Shown here: piece by piece, positions 53,432 through 62,702 of the stretch
How positions within the stretch are numbered: the stretch's first letter is position 1
Layout of the letters: the number at the start of each line of letters is the position of its first letter
Origin: Streptomyces daqingensis
Lineage (GTDB): Bacteria > Actinomycetota > Actinomycetes > Streptomycetales > Streptomycetaceae
DNA length: 64,000 nt
Direction of reading: 5' to 3'
Assembly: GCF_014645895.1 (NCBI RefSeq)
Contig: NZ_BMMP01000001.1
Location: 347,624-411,623, forward strand
Notes under the pieces: model-generated
Seen by the model: the letters and a program-made list of their open reading frames with translations, nothing else
Databases searched by the model: none
Told to the model about the DNA's origin: nothing
Made by a program: the position numbers and the translations under genes

Positions 53432-54190
53432 CTATGCGCGGGGTTCGGGCGGCGGTGCGGGCGAGGACGGCCGTACGTCCTCGCCGTCCGCCGGGTCGGC
53501 CTTGCGTCGGACGGGCGACGCGGGAGGACCCGGGACCGCGAACACCCGCAGGAAGAGCTGCGAGAGCGGGCCGATGGCCAGCGCGTACAGGACGGTGCCG
53601 ACCCCGGCCGTGCCGCCCAGCAGCAAGCCGGAGACCAGGACCGTCACCTCGATCCCTGTGCGTACGAGCCGGATCGAACGGCCCGTCACGCGGTGCAGCC
53701 CCGTCATCAGCCCGTCGCGGGGGCCGGGGCCGAAGCGCGCCGAGATGTAGAGGCCGGTGGCGGCACCGTTGAGGACGACGGCCGCCACCATCAGCGGGAT
53801 CTGCGCCGCGAGTGCGTCAGGGGCGGGTACGAGCAAGATCGTGCCGTCCATGGCGAGCCCGACCAGCAGGGCGTTGGAGACCGTGCCGAGGCCGGGACGC
53901 TGGCGCAGCGGCACCCACAGCAGCAGCACCACGCCGCTCGCGATGATCGCGACGACGCCGATCGACAGGTCCGTGCGCTCGGCGACGCCCTGGTGGAGGA
54001 CGTCCCACGGGTCGAGCCCGAGGCCGGCCTGGACCATCAGGCCGGCGCTCGCCCCGTAGAGCAGCAGCCCCGCGTACAGCTGTGCCAGACGGCGGCCGAG
54101 GTACTTGCGGGGCCCGCCGGACGCCGCCCGGCCGGTACTGCGCGCTGCCTTGAAGACGGACAAGACCGGCCCCTTCCCTTGACTTTCCAC
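53432..54190 (-). CDS. YczE-family (YitT/YyaS-like) membrane protein
   Basis: A 252-residue protein with five or six helices. Visible are RLAQLYAGLLLYGASAGLMVQAGLGLDPWDVLHQGVAERTDLSIGVVAIIASGVVLLLWVPLRQRPGLGTVSNALLVGLAMDG, and the family signature SARFGPGPRDGLMTGLHRVTGRSIRLVRTGIEVTVLVSG, which matches YczE. The C-terminus is a polar Pro/Glu tail. It diverges from a MocR-type regulator, as yczE does from yczR in other bacteria. The GTG at 54190 is the preferred start; TTG 54165 is possible. The transported ligand is unknown. Confidence 0.85.
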   Translation of the reverse strand: MESQGKGPVLSVFKAARSTGRAASGGPRKYLGRRLAQLYAGLLLYGASAGLMVQAGLGLDPWDVLHQGVAERTDLSIGVVAIIASGVVLLLWVPLRQRPGLGTVSNALLVGLAMDGTILLVPAPDALAAQIPLMVAAVVLNGAATGLYISARFGPGPRDGLMTGLHRVTGRSIRLVRTGIEVTVLVSGLLLGGTAGVGTVLYALAIGPLSQLFLRVFAVPGPPASPVRRKADPADGEDVRPSSPAPPPEPRA

Positions 54191-54370
54191 GACCTCGTGG
54201 TTTCCGCCGGATCCCCGGGTCTCTTCGGCGCTCCGCCGCGCGCCGGCGGGGCGCCGCGTTGCGTCGCGTGCCGCGTCAGGAGTCCTGGCGCGGGTGAGTG
54301 CATGCGTGGCAGTCTGGAACCGTCGATCAGGCCACATCCATGGCCAATCCGGGGAAGGTGGACCGCAAAC

Positions 54371-55870
54371 ATGGCGCAGTGGACCTCTGCTGTCGGAGCG
54401 CCGCAGCTGGCGCGGCTGCTGGCATCCCAGCGTGCCGCAACCGCGGCGGAGGCCGGACACCGCGTGCCGGCGTACCGGTCGCTGGCCGACGGCGTACGCC
54501 TGCTCGTACTGGAGGGCCGCCTGCCGGTGGCCACCCGCCTACCGGCCGAACGTGAACTCGCCTCGGCCCTGCGCGTCAGCCGGACGACGGTGGCCGCCGC
54601 CTTCGAAGCGCTCCGCAACGACGGGTTCCTCGCGTCGCGTCGCGGCTCCGGCAGCTGGACCGCGGTCCCCGCCGGGAAGCCGCTGCCCACCCGCGGGCTG
54701 GAGCCGCTGCCGCCCGAGTCCGCCGGTTCGGTCATCGACCTCGCCTGCGCCTCGTTCCTGGCCCCCGAACCGCATCTCACCGACGCCTTCCAGGGCGCGG
54801 TGGGCGACCTCGCGCCCTACACCCACACGCACGGCAACTACCCCGCCGGACTCCCCGCGCTGCGGGAGGCACTCGCCCAGCGCTACACGGCGCGCGGTGT
54901 GCCCACCATGCCCGAGCAGATCATGGTCACGACCGGTGCCATGGGGGCCGTCGCGGCGCTCGCGCGTCTCCTCACCCCGCGCGGTGAGCGGGTCGCCGTC
55001 GAGCACCCCTCGTACGCCAACGTGCTGCACCTGCTGCGGGACGCCGGCGCCCGGCTGGTGCCCGTGCCGATGGCGGCGGAACTGGCGGGCTGGGACCTGC
55101 CCGCATGGCAGCAGGCGTTCCGGGACGCGGCTCCCCGCATGGCCTACGTCATCGCCGACTACCACAACCCCACGGGAGCGCTCGCGACGGACGACCAGCG
55201 GCGTGACCTGGTGGCGGCCGCGCGGGCGGCCGGGACGGTCCTCGTCGCGGACGAGTCGATGACCGACCTGACTCTCGACGAGGATGCCGGACTCCCGCGT
55301 CCCGTCGCCGCGTTCGACCCGGGCGGCTCGGCCGTCATCACCGTCGGCTCCGTCAGCAAGGCCATCTGGGCGGGCCTGCGCATCGGCTGGGTGCGTGCCG
55401 CGCCGGAGGTGATCCGCAGCCTCGTCGCGGCCCGGGTCTACGCGGACCTCGGCAGCCCCGTACTCGAACAGCTCGCCGTCGCCCGGCTGATGACGGGCGA
55501 CGGCTGGGACGCGGCGGTGGCGGTGCGGCGCGCCCGGGCCCGCGAGAACCGCGACGCGCTCGTCACCGCTCTGCGGGACCGGCTGCCCGACTGGGAGTTC
55601 ACCGTTCCGAAGGGCGGCCTGACCCTCTGGACCCGCACGGGCGGGCTGTCCGGCTCGCGCATCGCGGACGCCGGTGAGCGCATCGGGGTACGGGTGCCCG
55701 CCGGGACGCGCTTCGGGGTGGACGGCGCCTTCGAGGGCTACGTGCGGCTGCTCTTCACCGTCGCCGATCCGCTCGTCGACGAGGCCGTCGCCCGCCTCGC
55801 GAAGGCCGCCGACATGGTGCGGACGGGCGCGGTCCCCGAGGGAGACGTCCCTCGCACCTACGTGGCCTGA
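54371..55870 (+). CDS. MocR/PdxR-family regulator (GntR-type HTH plus aminotransferase domain)
   Basis: A 499-residue protein. The N-terminal winged helix (residues about 35-105; YRSLADGVRLLVLEGRLPVATRLPAERELASALRVSRTTVAAAFEALRNDGFLASRRGSGSW) is fused to a fold-type-I aminotransferase domain. That domain shows YTHTHGNYPAGLPALREALAQRY, DYHNPTGA (Asn) and VGSVSKAIWAGLRIGW, whose Lys would hold PLP. MocR proteins use PLP or an aminated ligand as effector and usually control the divergent neighbour, here the YczE-type membrane gene. The ATG at 54371 is the family start. Its 3' end overlaps the convergent gene by 13 bases. Confidence 0.93.
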   Translation: MAQWTSAVGAPQLARLLASQRAATAAEAGHRVPAYRSLADGVRLLVLEGRLPVATRLPAERELASALRVSRTTVAAAFEALRNDGFLASRRGSGSWTAVPAGKPLPTRGLEPLPPESAGSVIDLACASFLAPEPHLTDAFQGAVGDLAPYTHTHGNYPAGLPALREALAQRYTARGVPTMPEQIMVTTGAMGAVAALARLLTPRGERVAVEHPSYANVLHLLRDAGARLVPVPMAAELAGWDLPAWQQAFRDAAPRMAYVIADYHNPTGALATDDQRRDLVAAARAAGTVLVADESMTDLTLDEDAGLPRPVAAFDPGGSAVITVGSVSKAIWAGLRIGWVRAAPEVIRSLVAARVYADLGSPVLEQLAVARLMTGDGWDAAVAVRRARARENRDALVTALRDRLPDWEFTVPKGGLTLWTRTGGLSGSRIADAGERIGVRVPAGTRFGVDGAFEGYVRLLFTVADPLVDEAVARLAKAADMVRTGAVPEGDVPRTYVA

Positions 55871-57576
55871 GCGCCTGCCTGCTGCTCCGAGACCGCCACC
55901 GGCGCCGCTGCGGCCGAGGCGGCTGCCGTACCGGTGACGCTCTTCTCCGGTACGGAGGCCGTCGGCACGGTGGGGTGCGATCCCTGCTGAGGGGACGGCT
56001 CCGGAGGCACCGGCATGTCCGGCTCCCGCGTCCGGACACTCGTGCCGCCCGTCGTCCGCCCGCTCGCCAGAGGCGGCAACAGCCGCAGCACGGCCCGCCG
56101 TTCGCCCTCGTTCGCGGCGTCGTCGAGCGGGTCGGGGGTCGCCGGAACCTGGAGCCGGAGCACGGGGCCCGCGCCCAGCCGGGCGAAACCGCGGCCCGGA
56201 GGCGTGAGCGGCCCGGGCGGGGAGACGGCGTCCACGCCGAGCACCGACCAGGCCTCCTCCGGAGACGCCGTGCCGAGCACGACGCGGGCCCTGCAGTAGG
56301 AGCGCACGGCGCGGTTCAGCTCGTCCGCGCACTCGAAGTGCTCGGCCACGACGACCGTCACGTTCGCGGCCCGCCCGTGCCGCAGCGGGACCTGGAGCAG
56401 CTCCTGGGGGTCGCGTCTGCCCTCCGTACGGGCCAGATGACTGAGTGCGGCGGGCCTGTCGAGGACGATCCACAGCGGCCGCCGGGCGTCGTCGGGGACG
56501 AGGTTTCCCGCCTGCCGGGCGCGGCTCGCCACGGACAGGCGCCGTTCCGTCTCGTGCACCGCCCACTCCGCGCACGCCACCGCCCCCGTCAGCGACGTCT
56601 CCACGGCGAGGACGCCGGCCCGCCCCGCGAGGCACGCGTACTCCCCGGAGCCGCTGCCGTCGACGACCAGGACGTCGCCGTGTTCGAGAGCCTGCAGGAC
56701 CACCGAGCGGAGCAGCGTGGTCGAGCCCGCACCGGGCGCACCGACGACGAGGAGGTGCGACTCCGTCGCCCGCGCGCCCGTACGCCACACGACCGGGGGG
56801 ACGTCGCGCGCCTGGCCCGCATCGGTGACGGGCACCCGGCGGTGCACCGAGTCCGCGTCGGTGAAGCCGAGTACGACCTCGCCGGGGCCCGTCACGAACC
56901 GCTGGGCGCGGATGCCCTCGGGCAGTGGCTCGGGGACGGTCATCTCCAGCTCGTTGCGCTCCTCGTCCCACACGAAGCGGTACTCGCGGTCGCGCCCCGA
57001 CTTGGCGCCGAGCAGCCGCTCCACGAGGAAGCGGAGCTTCGCGTCGCTGTCGCGGAAGTGGGCGGGGTAGCGCAGCAGCAGACGGCCGATGCGTCCGTCG
57101 TCGGTGAACTCGATCTCCTCGAAGGCCCGTTCCCAGCTGCCGTCGTGGGCGAACAGGGGTTGCGGGTTCGGGTCGTCCTGCAGCGCGAAGAGGGGGACCA
57201 GCGCCTCGTAGACCGCCTGCAGCCGCTTGCTCTCCTCCTCGCTGGGGTCGGCGCCCACACCCGAGCCCTCCCGGCCCTGCCAGGCGGCCGCGCCCACCAC
57301 CAGGACCACGGCGAACGCCGGACCCCACGGCATCAGCGCCACGACCAGCACGCCCACTCCCAGCAGGAAGAGGACCGGGCCGCGGCGCTCCTTCGGCGTC
57401 CGGGACCACCAGCGCACGGCGAGCACGACCAGCCGGCCGAGCCCTCGCACGAGCGTGATCACGGGATGGAGCACGTCGAGGGCACCGTCGGTGCCGGAGC
57501 GCACGAGGCTGTGCGCCCGCCCGGTCATCGCCGGGCCCGGACCCCGTCGCGGCCGGGGGAGCGGCCAACGCGCCAC
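55858..57576 (-). CDS. FtsK-like membrane protein with an aberrant Walker A motif
   Basis: A 572-residue protein. A cytoplasmic N-terminus (residues 1-50) precedes two membrane helices (about 55-70 and 75-100; LFLLGVGVLVVALMPWGPAFAVVLVVGAAAW). A FtsK/TraB-like nucleotide-binding domain follows, with a P-loop at about residues 268-278 (VVGAPGAGSTTLL) and LWIVLDRPAAL as the Walker B-like strand. The P-loop reads G-A-P-G-A-G-S-T-T: the Lys that contacts phosphate in FtsK (GSGKS) is replaced by Ser. The C-terminus is a Pro/Ala/Ser-rich tail. The GTG at 57576 has AGGAGG upstream. It lies downstream of a 64-residue membrane gene in the same operon. No function is assigned. Confidence 0.78.
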   Translation of the reverse strand: MARWPLPRPRRGPGPAMTGRAHSLVRSGTDGALDVLHPVITLVRGLGRLVVLAVRWWSRTPKERRGPVLFLLGVGVLVVALMPWGPAFAVVLVVGAAAWQGREGSGVGADPSEEESKRLQAVYEALVPLFALQDDPNPQPLFAHDGSWERAFEEIEFTDDGRIGRLLLRYPAHFRDSDAKLRFLVERLLGAKSGRDREYRFVWDEERNELEMTVPEPLPEGIRAQRFVTGPGEVVLGFTDADSVHRRVPVTDAGQARDVPPVVWRTGARATESHLLVVGAPGAGSTTLLRSVVLQALEHGDVLVVDGSGSGEYACLAGRAGVLAVETSLTGAVACAEWAVHETERRLSVASRARQAGNLVPDDARRPLWIVLDRPAALSHLARTEGRRDPQELLQVPLRHGRAANVTVVVAEHFECADELNRAVRSYCRARVVLGTASPEEAWSVLGVDAVSPPGPLTPPGRGFARLGAGPVLRLQVPATPDPLDDAANEGERRAVLRLLPPLASGRTTGGTSVRTREPDMPVPPEPSPQQGSHPTVPTASVPEKSVTGTAAASAAAAPVAVSEQQAGAQAT

Positions 57577-57640
57577 GGAACCTCCTGAGTGAAGCGGATC
57601 TCTGCGGCCGAATGGCGGCGCGGCGTCCGCCGTCGCCGTT

Positions 57641-57835
57641 TCAGAACTTGATGCCGCCGAGCAGTCCGGCAAGGCTCGCGCCGCCCGCCTTGATGCTCGG
57701 CGCGATGGCGGTGCCGGCCAGGTAGAAGCCGAACAGCGCGCAGACCAGCGCGTGCGAGAACTTCAGACCGTCCTTGCGGGTGAAGAGAAAAATGATGAAG
57801 CCGAGCAGGAGGACGCCGGAGATGCTGAGAATCAT
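57641..57835 (-). CDS. Small two-helix membrane protein
   Basis: A 64-residue protein with one helix at residues 1-18 (MILSISGVLLLGFIIFLFTRK) and a second at 28-48 (ALVCALFGFYLAGTAIAPSI), and a Gly-rich tail ending LLGGIKF. The ATG at 57835 follows a GGAG site; an in-frame start 8 codons upstream is possible. It is followed 64 bases later by the FtsK-like gene, so the pair is probably co-transcribed. Conserved in streptomycetes by my recollection; the function is unknown. Confidence 0.8.
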   Translation of the reverse strand: MILSISGVLLLGFIIFLFTRKDGLKFSHALVCALFGFYLAGTAIAPSIKAGGASLAGLLGGIKF

Positions 57836-58070
57836 GGGGACTCCTGATGTAGGGGACATCACCCTGAGTTCCTTCAGGTTCACAGAAAGTGCACAGGCTG
57901 GGAAACGGGCAACCGGGTGATTCACCGCGAGTCCGCCGGCGTCCGGCGGCGAGTGCCGGTGGGCGGAACCGGCGCCGCCGTCCTGCGTCCGCCCGGCAGC
58001 CTCTCGCGGACAGCCCCGTCGGTAGGCGGCCGCGGATGAAGCTCAGATGAGATCCCGGCGGTACTGAGAT

Positions 58071-58751
58071 TCAGCCTCTCCGCCGCTGTGGCCATGGGTG
58101 ACTGAGCTGCCGGGCGTATTCGGGAGATCCGCCGCAGACCTCGCCTGTCTGACGTGGGTCACTCGCCACGAGTTGTTCGGCCAGTCTCCTGGCCTGCACT
58201 TCAGGGGCGTCGCTGGAGACGTCGAGCACCAGCCGGAACTGCAGCCACGGGCGGCTCTCCCTGATGGCCGAACGGCCTGGGTGGAAGAGGAAGAGGTCGA
58301 TCTGGCCGGGCTCCCAGAGCCAGGCGGACACTCCGCCGAGTTCACATTCCCACCGCGCAAGCCAGTCGCTGCGCTCCCGAAGGTCCAGCTCCAGCAGACG
58401 TGCAACGGTGCGCGCCGGCCACTCCCAGCTGCGGTCCGCGACCGCTCGCTCGACCTCTGCCTGGTATTCCTCTGCGTCGAACCGGAACTCAGGCAGGCCA
58501 ACAACGTTCTCCCCGGGGTTGCGCCACTCGCTCCAGATCACGTGGTCGCCGTCGCGCCGGACGGTCACGTAGAGAGCGCCGCAGCACCCCTTGGTGCATC
58601 CTGCCTCGGCCAGCCGTACCTCGTGCGGCTCGGTGCCAGCCGTAAGAGGGGCATCCGGCAGCAGGAGGTATCCGGGGTCTTCGCACGGCCCTTCCGTGAA
58701 CACCTCCGCCGCCAGGACGTCCTCACCGTCGACCAGTGGCCGGACCTCCAC
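58071..58751 (-). CDS. Conserved hypothetical protein
   Basis: A 226-residue soluble acidic protein, starting at GTG 58751 after a GGGG-rich site. Near the middle is EAGCTKGCCGALYVTVRRDGDHVIWSEWRNPG, with a Cys cluster (C-x3-CC) and aromatic residues. The C-terminal half has RPWLQFRLVLDVSSDAPEVQARRLAEQLVASD. I recognise no named family, although the layout recurs in actinomycetes as hypothetical proteins. It is single-standing, facing the upstream region of the mrp operon. Confidence 0.75.
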   Translation of the reverse strand: MEVRPLVDGEDVLAAEVFTEGPCEDPGYLLLPDAPLTAGTEPHEVRLAEAGCTKGCCGALYVTVRRDGDHVIWSEWRNPGENVVGLPEFRFDAEEYQAEVERAVADRSWEWPARTVARLLELDLRERSDWLARWECELGGVSAWLWEPGQIDLFLFHPGRSAIRESRPWLQFRLVLDVSSDAPEVQARRLAEQLVASDPRQTGEVCGGSPEYARQLSHPWPQRRRG

Positions 58752-59001
58752 GTTTCCCGCCCCTCCGGGGGCGATCGGGAACGGCGACGTGGAGGGAGAG
58801 GCAGTTCCTCTCGTCAGTCACCGGATGACTGTCGGACCAGCGGCCCCAGAGAGTCGCGCTGTTATTCGCGGATGATCTTCGTCGCCAAGGCGCCGGCCCG
58901 TCCGGACCGGTCGGTGACGGGGCTTCGGCGCAGCGCGCCGTCCCGCCGGGAGAGCTTCCCTTTTGCGAGGAATGCCGGATTCATCGTGCGATCATCGCGC
59001 T

Positions 59002-62000
59002 GTGCTGTCGCTGATCCTCCTCCACTTCGCCGGGGCGTGCTGTGCACCGCTGCTCGTGCGGTGGCTGGGGTCGCGGGCGTTCCTCGTCCTGGCCCTCGTC
59101 CCGGCCGCGGCGGCAGGCTGGGCGTTCGCGCACTACGCGGAGGTCGCGGACGGCGGCGTGCTCGTCCAGCGATGGCGGTGGATGGACCAGCTGGGGGTCG
59201 AACTCGCCTTCCGCTGCGATGCGCTGGCGCTGCTCATGGTGCTCGTCGTCGGGGCCGTCGGGGCGCTCGTACTGGTCTACTGCGCCGGCTACTTCAGCTG
59301 GGCGGAGTTCGGGCTGGGGCAGTTCGCCGGGACTCTCACCGCTTTCGCAGGCGCGATGCTCGGCCTGGTGCTCGCCGACGACCTGATCGTGCTCTACGTC
59401 CTGTGGGAGCTGACGACGGTCTTCTCCTTCCTGCTGATCGGCCACGTCCCCGAGCGCCGCCCCAACCGGCTCGCCGCGCTGCAGTCGCTGATGGTCACGA
59501 CCTTCGGCGGCCTCGCGATGCTTCTGGGGTTCCTGATCCTGGGCAGGGAAGCCGGCACCTTCAGCGTCTCCGGACTGCTGGAGCGCCCCCCGGAGGCCTC
59601 GGGGAGCGTCGTGGCGGCGCTGCTGCTGGTGCTCGCCGGCGCGCTGTCGAAGTCCGCGGTGTGGCCCTTCACCTTCTGGCTCCCCGGCGCGATGGCCGCG
59701 CCGACGCCCGTCTCGGCCTACCTGCACGCCGCCGCCATGGTCAAAGCCGGCGTCTACCTGGTGGGCAGGTTCGCCCCGGCGTACGCCGACGCCGTGCCGT
59801 GGCGCGTGACCGTCCTGGTCCTCGGGGCGTCGACGATGCTGCTCGGCGGCTGGCGCGCTCTGCGCGAGACCGACCTCAAACGGCTCCTGGCGTACGGGAC
59901 GGTCAGCCAACTCGGCCTGCTCATGCTCCTGTTCGGCAGGGGAACCCGGGACGCCGCACTCGCCGGGGCCGCCCTGCTGCTGGCGCACGCCCTGTTCAAG
60001 GCGCCGCTCTTCCTCGTCGTCGGCATCATCGACCACGCCACCGGCACACGCCACCTCAACCAGCTCTCCGGACTGGGGCGCTCCATGCCCGGGGTGTGCG
60101 CGGTCGCCGTGCTCGCGGGGGCGTCCATGGCCGGGATCCCGCCGCTGATCGGCTTCGCGGCGAAGGAAGCGGCCTTCACCTCGCTCCTGGAGGGCGGCGG
60201 CACCGCGCTGTGGCTGAGCGGGGCGGTCGCGGCCGGGTCCGCCCTGACGGCCGCCTACACCCTGCGGTTCCTGTGGGGGGCCTTCGCCACGAAGCCCGCG
60301 CCCGCCCTTCCCGGCGCCGAGGAGGAGGCGGGCGTGGCGAAGCAGGCCGCGCCCATCGCCACGCCGCTGCGCGGTACGAGCGGACCGTTCCTGCTCCTGC
60401 CGCCCGCGCTGTGCTCCCTCGCGGGGCTCGTCCTGGGTCCAGGGGTCTCCCTGCTGGACCGGCTGCTGTCCCTGTACGCCGACGAACTCCCGGCGGACGG
60501 CGGCAAGTTCACCCTCTCGCTGTGGCACGGATTCGGGGCGGCGCTGTGGCTCTCCCTGCTGACCTGGGCCGTCGGCGCGCTGCTCTTCCTCACGATGAGC
60601 CCCCTCGGCCGGTTCGCGGAACGCATGGCCGTCGTGGAAGGCGCGCAGGTCTTCGCCCGGTCCCTGTGGTCGCTGGAACGCGGGTCCCTTGAGATCACCG
60701 GCGCCGTGCAGCGGGGATCGCTGCCCATCTACCTCGGCACCGCCCTCGCCTTCCTGATCACGGCCCAGAGCACCGCCATGATCGTCGATCCGCCGTGGAG
60801 GCACGTGGGGACGATCCGCTGGTACGACTCCGTGCCGCAGCTCGGGGTCGTGCTGATCATCTGCGTCGTCGCCGTGCTGTGCCTGATCTCCCGCCACCGC
60901 ATGAAGGCCGTGGTGCTGGCGGGCGTCACCGGCTACGGCACCGCCGTGCTGTACGTACTGCACGGCGCCCCGGACGTGGCGCTCACCCAGTTCGCGGTGG
61001 AGACGGTCTCCCTGGTGGTGTTCGTTCTGGTGCTCAGGCGCCTCCCGGCCCGCTTCCCGAGCCAGCGGCGCACCAGCACCCCGCGGCGCGTCACCCAGGT
61101 GGTGACGGGTCTCGCCGCGGGGGGCTTCGCCGCCGTGCTGACGTACGTCGCCGGAGCCGCCCGCGTTGACCCTCCTGCGGGGCCGGGCCTGACCGTGGCC
61201 ACCGCGGAGCACGGCCTGAAGAACATCGTCCCCAACACCCTTGTCGACCTGCGCTCCTGGGACACCCTGGGGGAGTCCGCGGTCCTCGCGGTCGCCGTCG
61301 TCGGTGTCACGAGCCTCGTCTATCTGCGGCGCCGTCCGGGCAGTGCCGTCCCCGGCGAGACCGCCGCAGCCGCGGGACAGCCCCCCGGCGGACCGGGCCG
61401 CCCCGCCGCCGGACCGCCCGCACCGCGCGGCGGAGGGGAGAGCGGCCGCAGACGCGCCGGGTCCGTGCTGGGCCCCGAGGGCGTCGCCTATCCGTCGGCG
61501 GTCGGCGCCCTCCCGCGCCGCACGTGGCTCACCGCCTCCGGCACGCTCGACCCGGAGCGGCGCTCCGTGATCTTCGAGGTGGTGGCCCGCCTCGTCTTCC
61601 ACCCCATCGTGGTTCTCTCGCTCTATCTGCTGTTCTGCGCCGAGAACCTGCCGGGGGGAGGGTTCACCGCCGGGCTCGTGGCCGGCCTGGCGCTCGCGGT
61701 GCGCTACCTCGCGGGCGGACGCCACGAACTGGCGGCGGCCGCACCTGTCGACGCCGGTTTCCTGCTGGGTCTCGGCCTCCTCACCATGACGCTCACCGGG
61801 CTGGTGGGGCTGATCGCGAAGGGGTCGGTCCTGAAGTCGGCGGTCTACCACGGCAGTCTGCCGGTCATCGGCGACTACCACGCCGCGAGCCCGGTGCTCT
61901 TCGACGCCGGCGTCTACCTGCTCGTACTCGGTGTGGTCCTGGACGTCCTGCGGAGCCTGGGCTCCGGCATCGACCGCCGGGTGGAGAGGGACCTGCGGAA

Positions 62001-62091
62001 CGAGTCGCGGGGCGGGCCGCGCACCGGCGGCGGGGAAGCCGCGGGCGGCGGTGAGGGCGGCACCCGCCCGCCGGGGGAGGGCGGGGCATGA
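59002..62091 (+). CDS. mrpA: Na+/H+ antiporter subunit A (MrpA-MrpB fusion)
   Basis: A 1,029-residue protein. Residues about 1-480 form the proton-channel antiporter module related to NuoL, with the key Glu in LADDLIVLYVLWELTTVFSFLLIG and Lys in LSKSAVWPFTFWLPGAMAAPTPVSAYLHAAAMVKAGVYL. Residues about 560-760 complete MrpA (LDLAL-type helices; GAPDVALTQFAVETVSLVVFVLVLRRLP). A Pro/Gly/Arg-rich linker (about 780-830) precedes a MrpB/MnhB domain (about 850-1000; VIFEVVARLVFHPIVVLSLYLLFCAENLPGGGFTAGLVAG). It forms the membrane antiporter complex with MrpC-G. The GTG at 59002 fits the family start but has no clear ribosome site. Confidence 0.93.
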   Translation: MLSLILLHFAGACCAPLLVRWLGSRAFLVLALVPAAAAGWAFAHYAEVADGGVLVQRWRWMDQLGVELAFRCDALALLMVLVVGAVGALVLVYCAGYFSWAEFGLGQFAGTLTAFAGAMLGLVLADDLIVLYVLWELTTVFSFLLIGHVPERRPNRLAALQSLMVTTFGGLAMLLGFLILGREAGTFSVSGLLERPPEASGSVVAALLLVLAGALSKSAVWPFTFWLPGAMAAPTPVSAYLHAAAMVKAGVYLVGRFAPAYADAVPWRVTVLVLGASTMLLGGWRALRETDLKRLLAYGTVSQLGLLMLLFGRGTRDAALAGAALLLAHALFKAPLFLVVGIIDHATGTRHLNQLSGLGRSMPGVCAVAVLAGASMAGIPPLIGFAAKEAAFTSLLEGGGTALWLSGAVAAGSALTAAYTLRFLWGAFATKPAPALPGAEEEAGVAKQAAPIATPLRGTSGPFLLLPPALCSLAGLVLGPGVSLLDRLLSLYADELPADGGKFTLSLWHGFGAALWLSLLTWAVGALLFLTMSPLGRFAERMAVVEGAQVFARSLWSLERGSLEITGAVQRGSLPIYLGTALAFLITAQSTAMIVDPPWRHVGTIRWYDSVPQLGVVLIICVVAVLCLISRHRMKAVVLAGVTGYGTAVLYVLHGAPDVALTQFAVETVSLVVFVLVLRRLPARFPSQRRTSTPRRVTQVVTGLAAGGFAAVLTYVAGAARVDPPAGPGLTVATAEHGLKNIVPNTLVDLRSWDTLGESAVLAVAVVGVTSLVYLRRRPGSAVPGETAAAAGQPPGGPGRPAAGPPAPRGGGESGRRRAGSVLGPEGVAYPSAVGALPRRTWLTASGTLDPERRSVIFEVVARLVFHPIVVLSLYLLFCAENLPGGGFTAGLVAGLALAVRYLAGGRHELAAAAPVDAGFLLGLGLLTMTLTGLVGLIAKGSVLKSAVYHGSLPVIGDYHAASPVLFDAGVYLLVLGVVLDVLRSLGSGIDRRVERDLRNESRGGPRTGGGEAAGGGEGGTRPPGEGGA

Positions 62092-62702
62092 ACGAGACGC
62101 TGGCACTGGTCGTCGCGGGCGGCGGGCTCGTCGCCGTGGGCACGATCCTGCTGCTGAGCCGGCCGCTCACCCGGATCGTCCTCGGCGCGGTCGTCCTCGG
62201 CAACGGCGTCAACCTCCTGCTGCTGGCCACCTCGGGAGCGGCCGGCCGCTCGCCGCTGCTCTACCCGGGCATCGAACCGAGCCGCATGGCGGATCCGCTG
62301 CCGCAGGCGTTCGTCCTCACGGCCATCGTCATCAGCCTCGCGCTCACGGCGTTCCTCTCCACGGTCGCCTACCGGGCGTGGCAGCTGTCCGGCACCGACG
62401 ACGTCCAGGACGACGTGGAGGACCTCCGCGTCGCACAGCGGGCTGACTACGCGGAGGAACGGGAGCGGCTGCGCACGGTCTACCGCGCCCAGCGCGCCAA
62501 GAGCCGCGAGGAGGCCCGCGCCGTCGAGGAGCCGTCGGGCGGCGGTCTCCTCCAGCACCTGCGGCGCGACCGCGCCCAGTACCGGGAGGCGCGCCGCAGA
62601 GCGCGCGCCGAGTTGCGCGCCGACCGGGTACGCGGCGCGCACGCCGAGGCGGGCACCGACGAGGACGACGAGTGGGAGACGATCCTGGGGGCCGACCGGT
62701 GA
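62088..62702 (+). CDS. mrpC: Na+/H+ antiporter subunit C (MrpC) with long charged tail
   Basis: A 204-residue protein. The first 110 residues have three helices with the MrpC/NuoK pattern: LALVVAGGGLVAVGTILLLSRPLTRIVLGAVVLGNGVNLLLLATSG, then DPLPQAFVLTAIVISLALTAFLSTVAYRAW. A highly charged, helical tail of about 90 residues (RVAQRADYAEERERLRTVYRAQRAKSREEARAVEE...) goes beyond the usual ~115-residue length. The start overlaps mrpA by 4 bases (ATGA) and the end overlaps mrpD (GTGA), so all are in one operon. Confidence 0.9.
   Translation: MNETLALVVAGGGLVAVGTILLLSRPLTRIVLGAVVLGNGVNLLLLATSGAAGRSPLLYPGIEPSRMADPLPQAFVLTAIVISLALTAFLSTVAYRAWQLSGTDDVQDDVEDLRVAQRADYAEERERLRTVYRAQRAKSREEARAVEEPSGGGLLQHLRRDRAQYREARRRARAELRADRVRGAHAEAGTDEDDEWETILGADR

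Noticed and set aside
53117..54370. Upstream extension of the MocR frame
   Set aside because: The frame stays open through the opposite-strand GDPD and YczE genes by chance; family similarity begins at ATG 54371.
54539..57568. Minus-strand 1,009-codon ORF
   Set aside because: An Arg/Pro/Gly-rich shadow frame covering the MocR and FtsK-like genes, both of which show real motifs in other frames.
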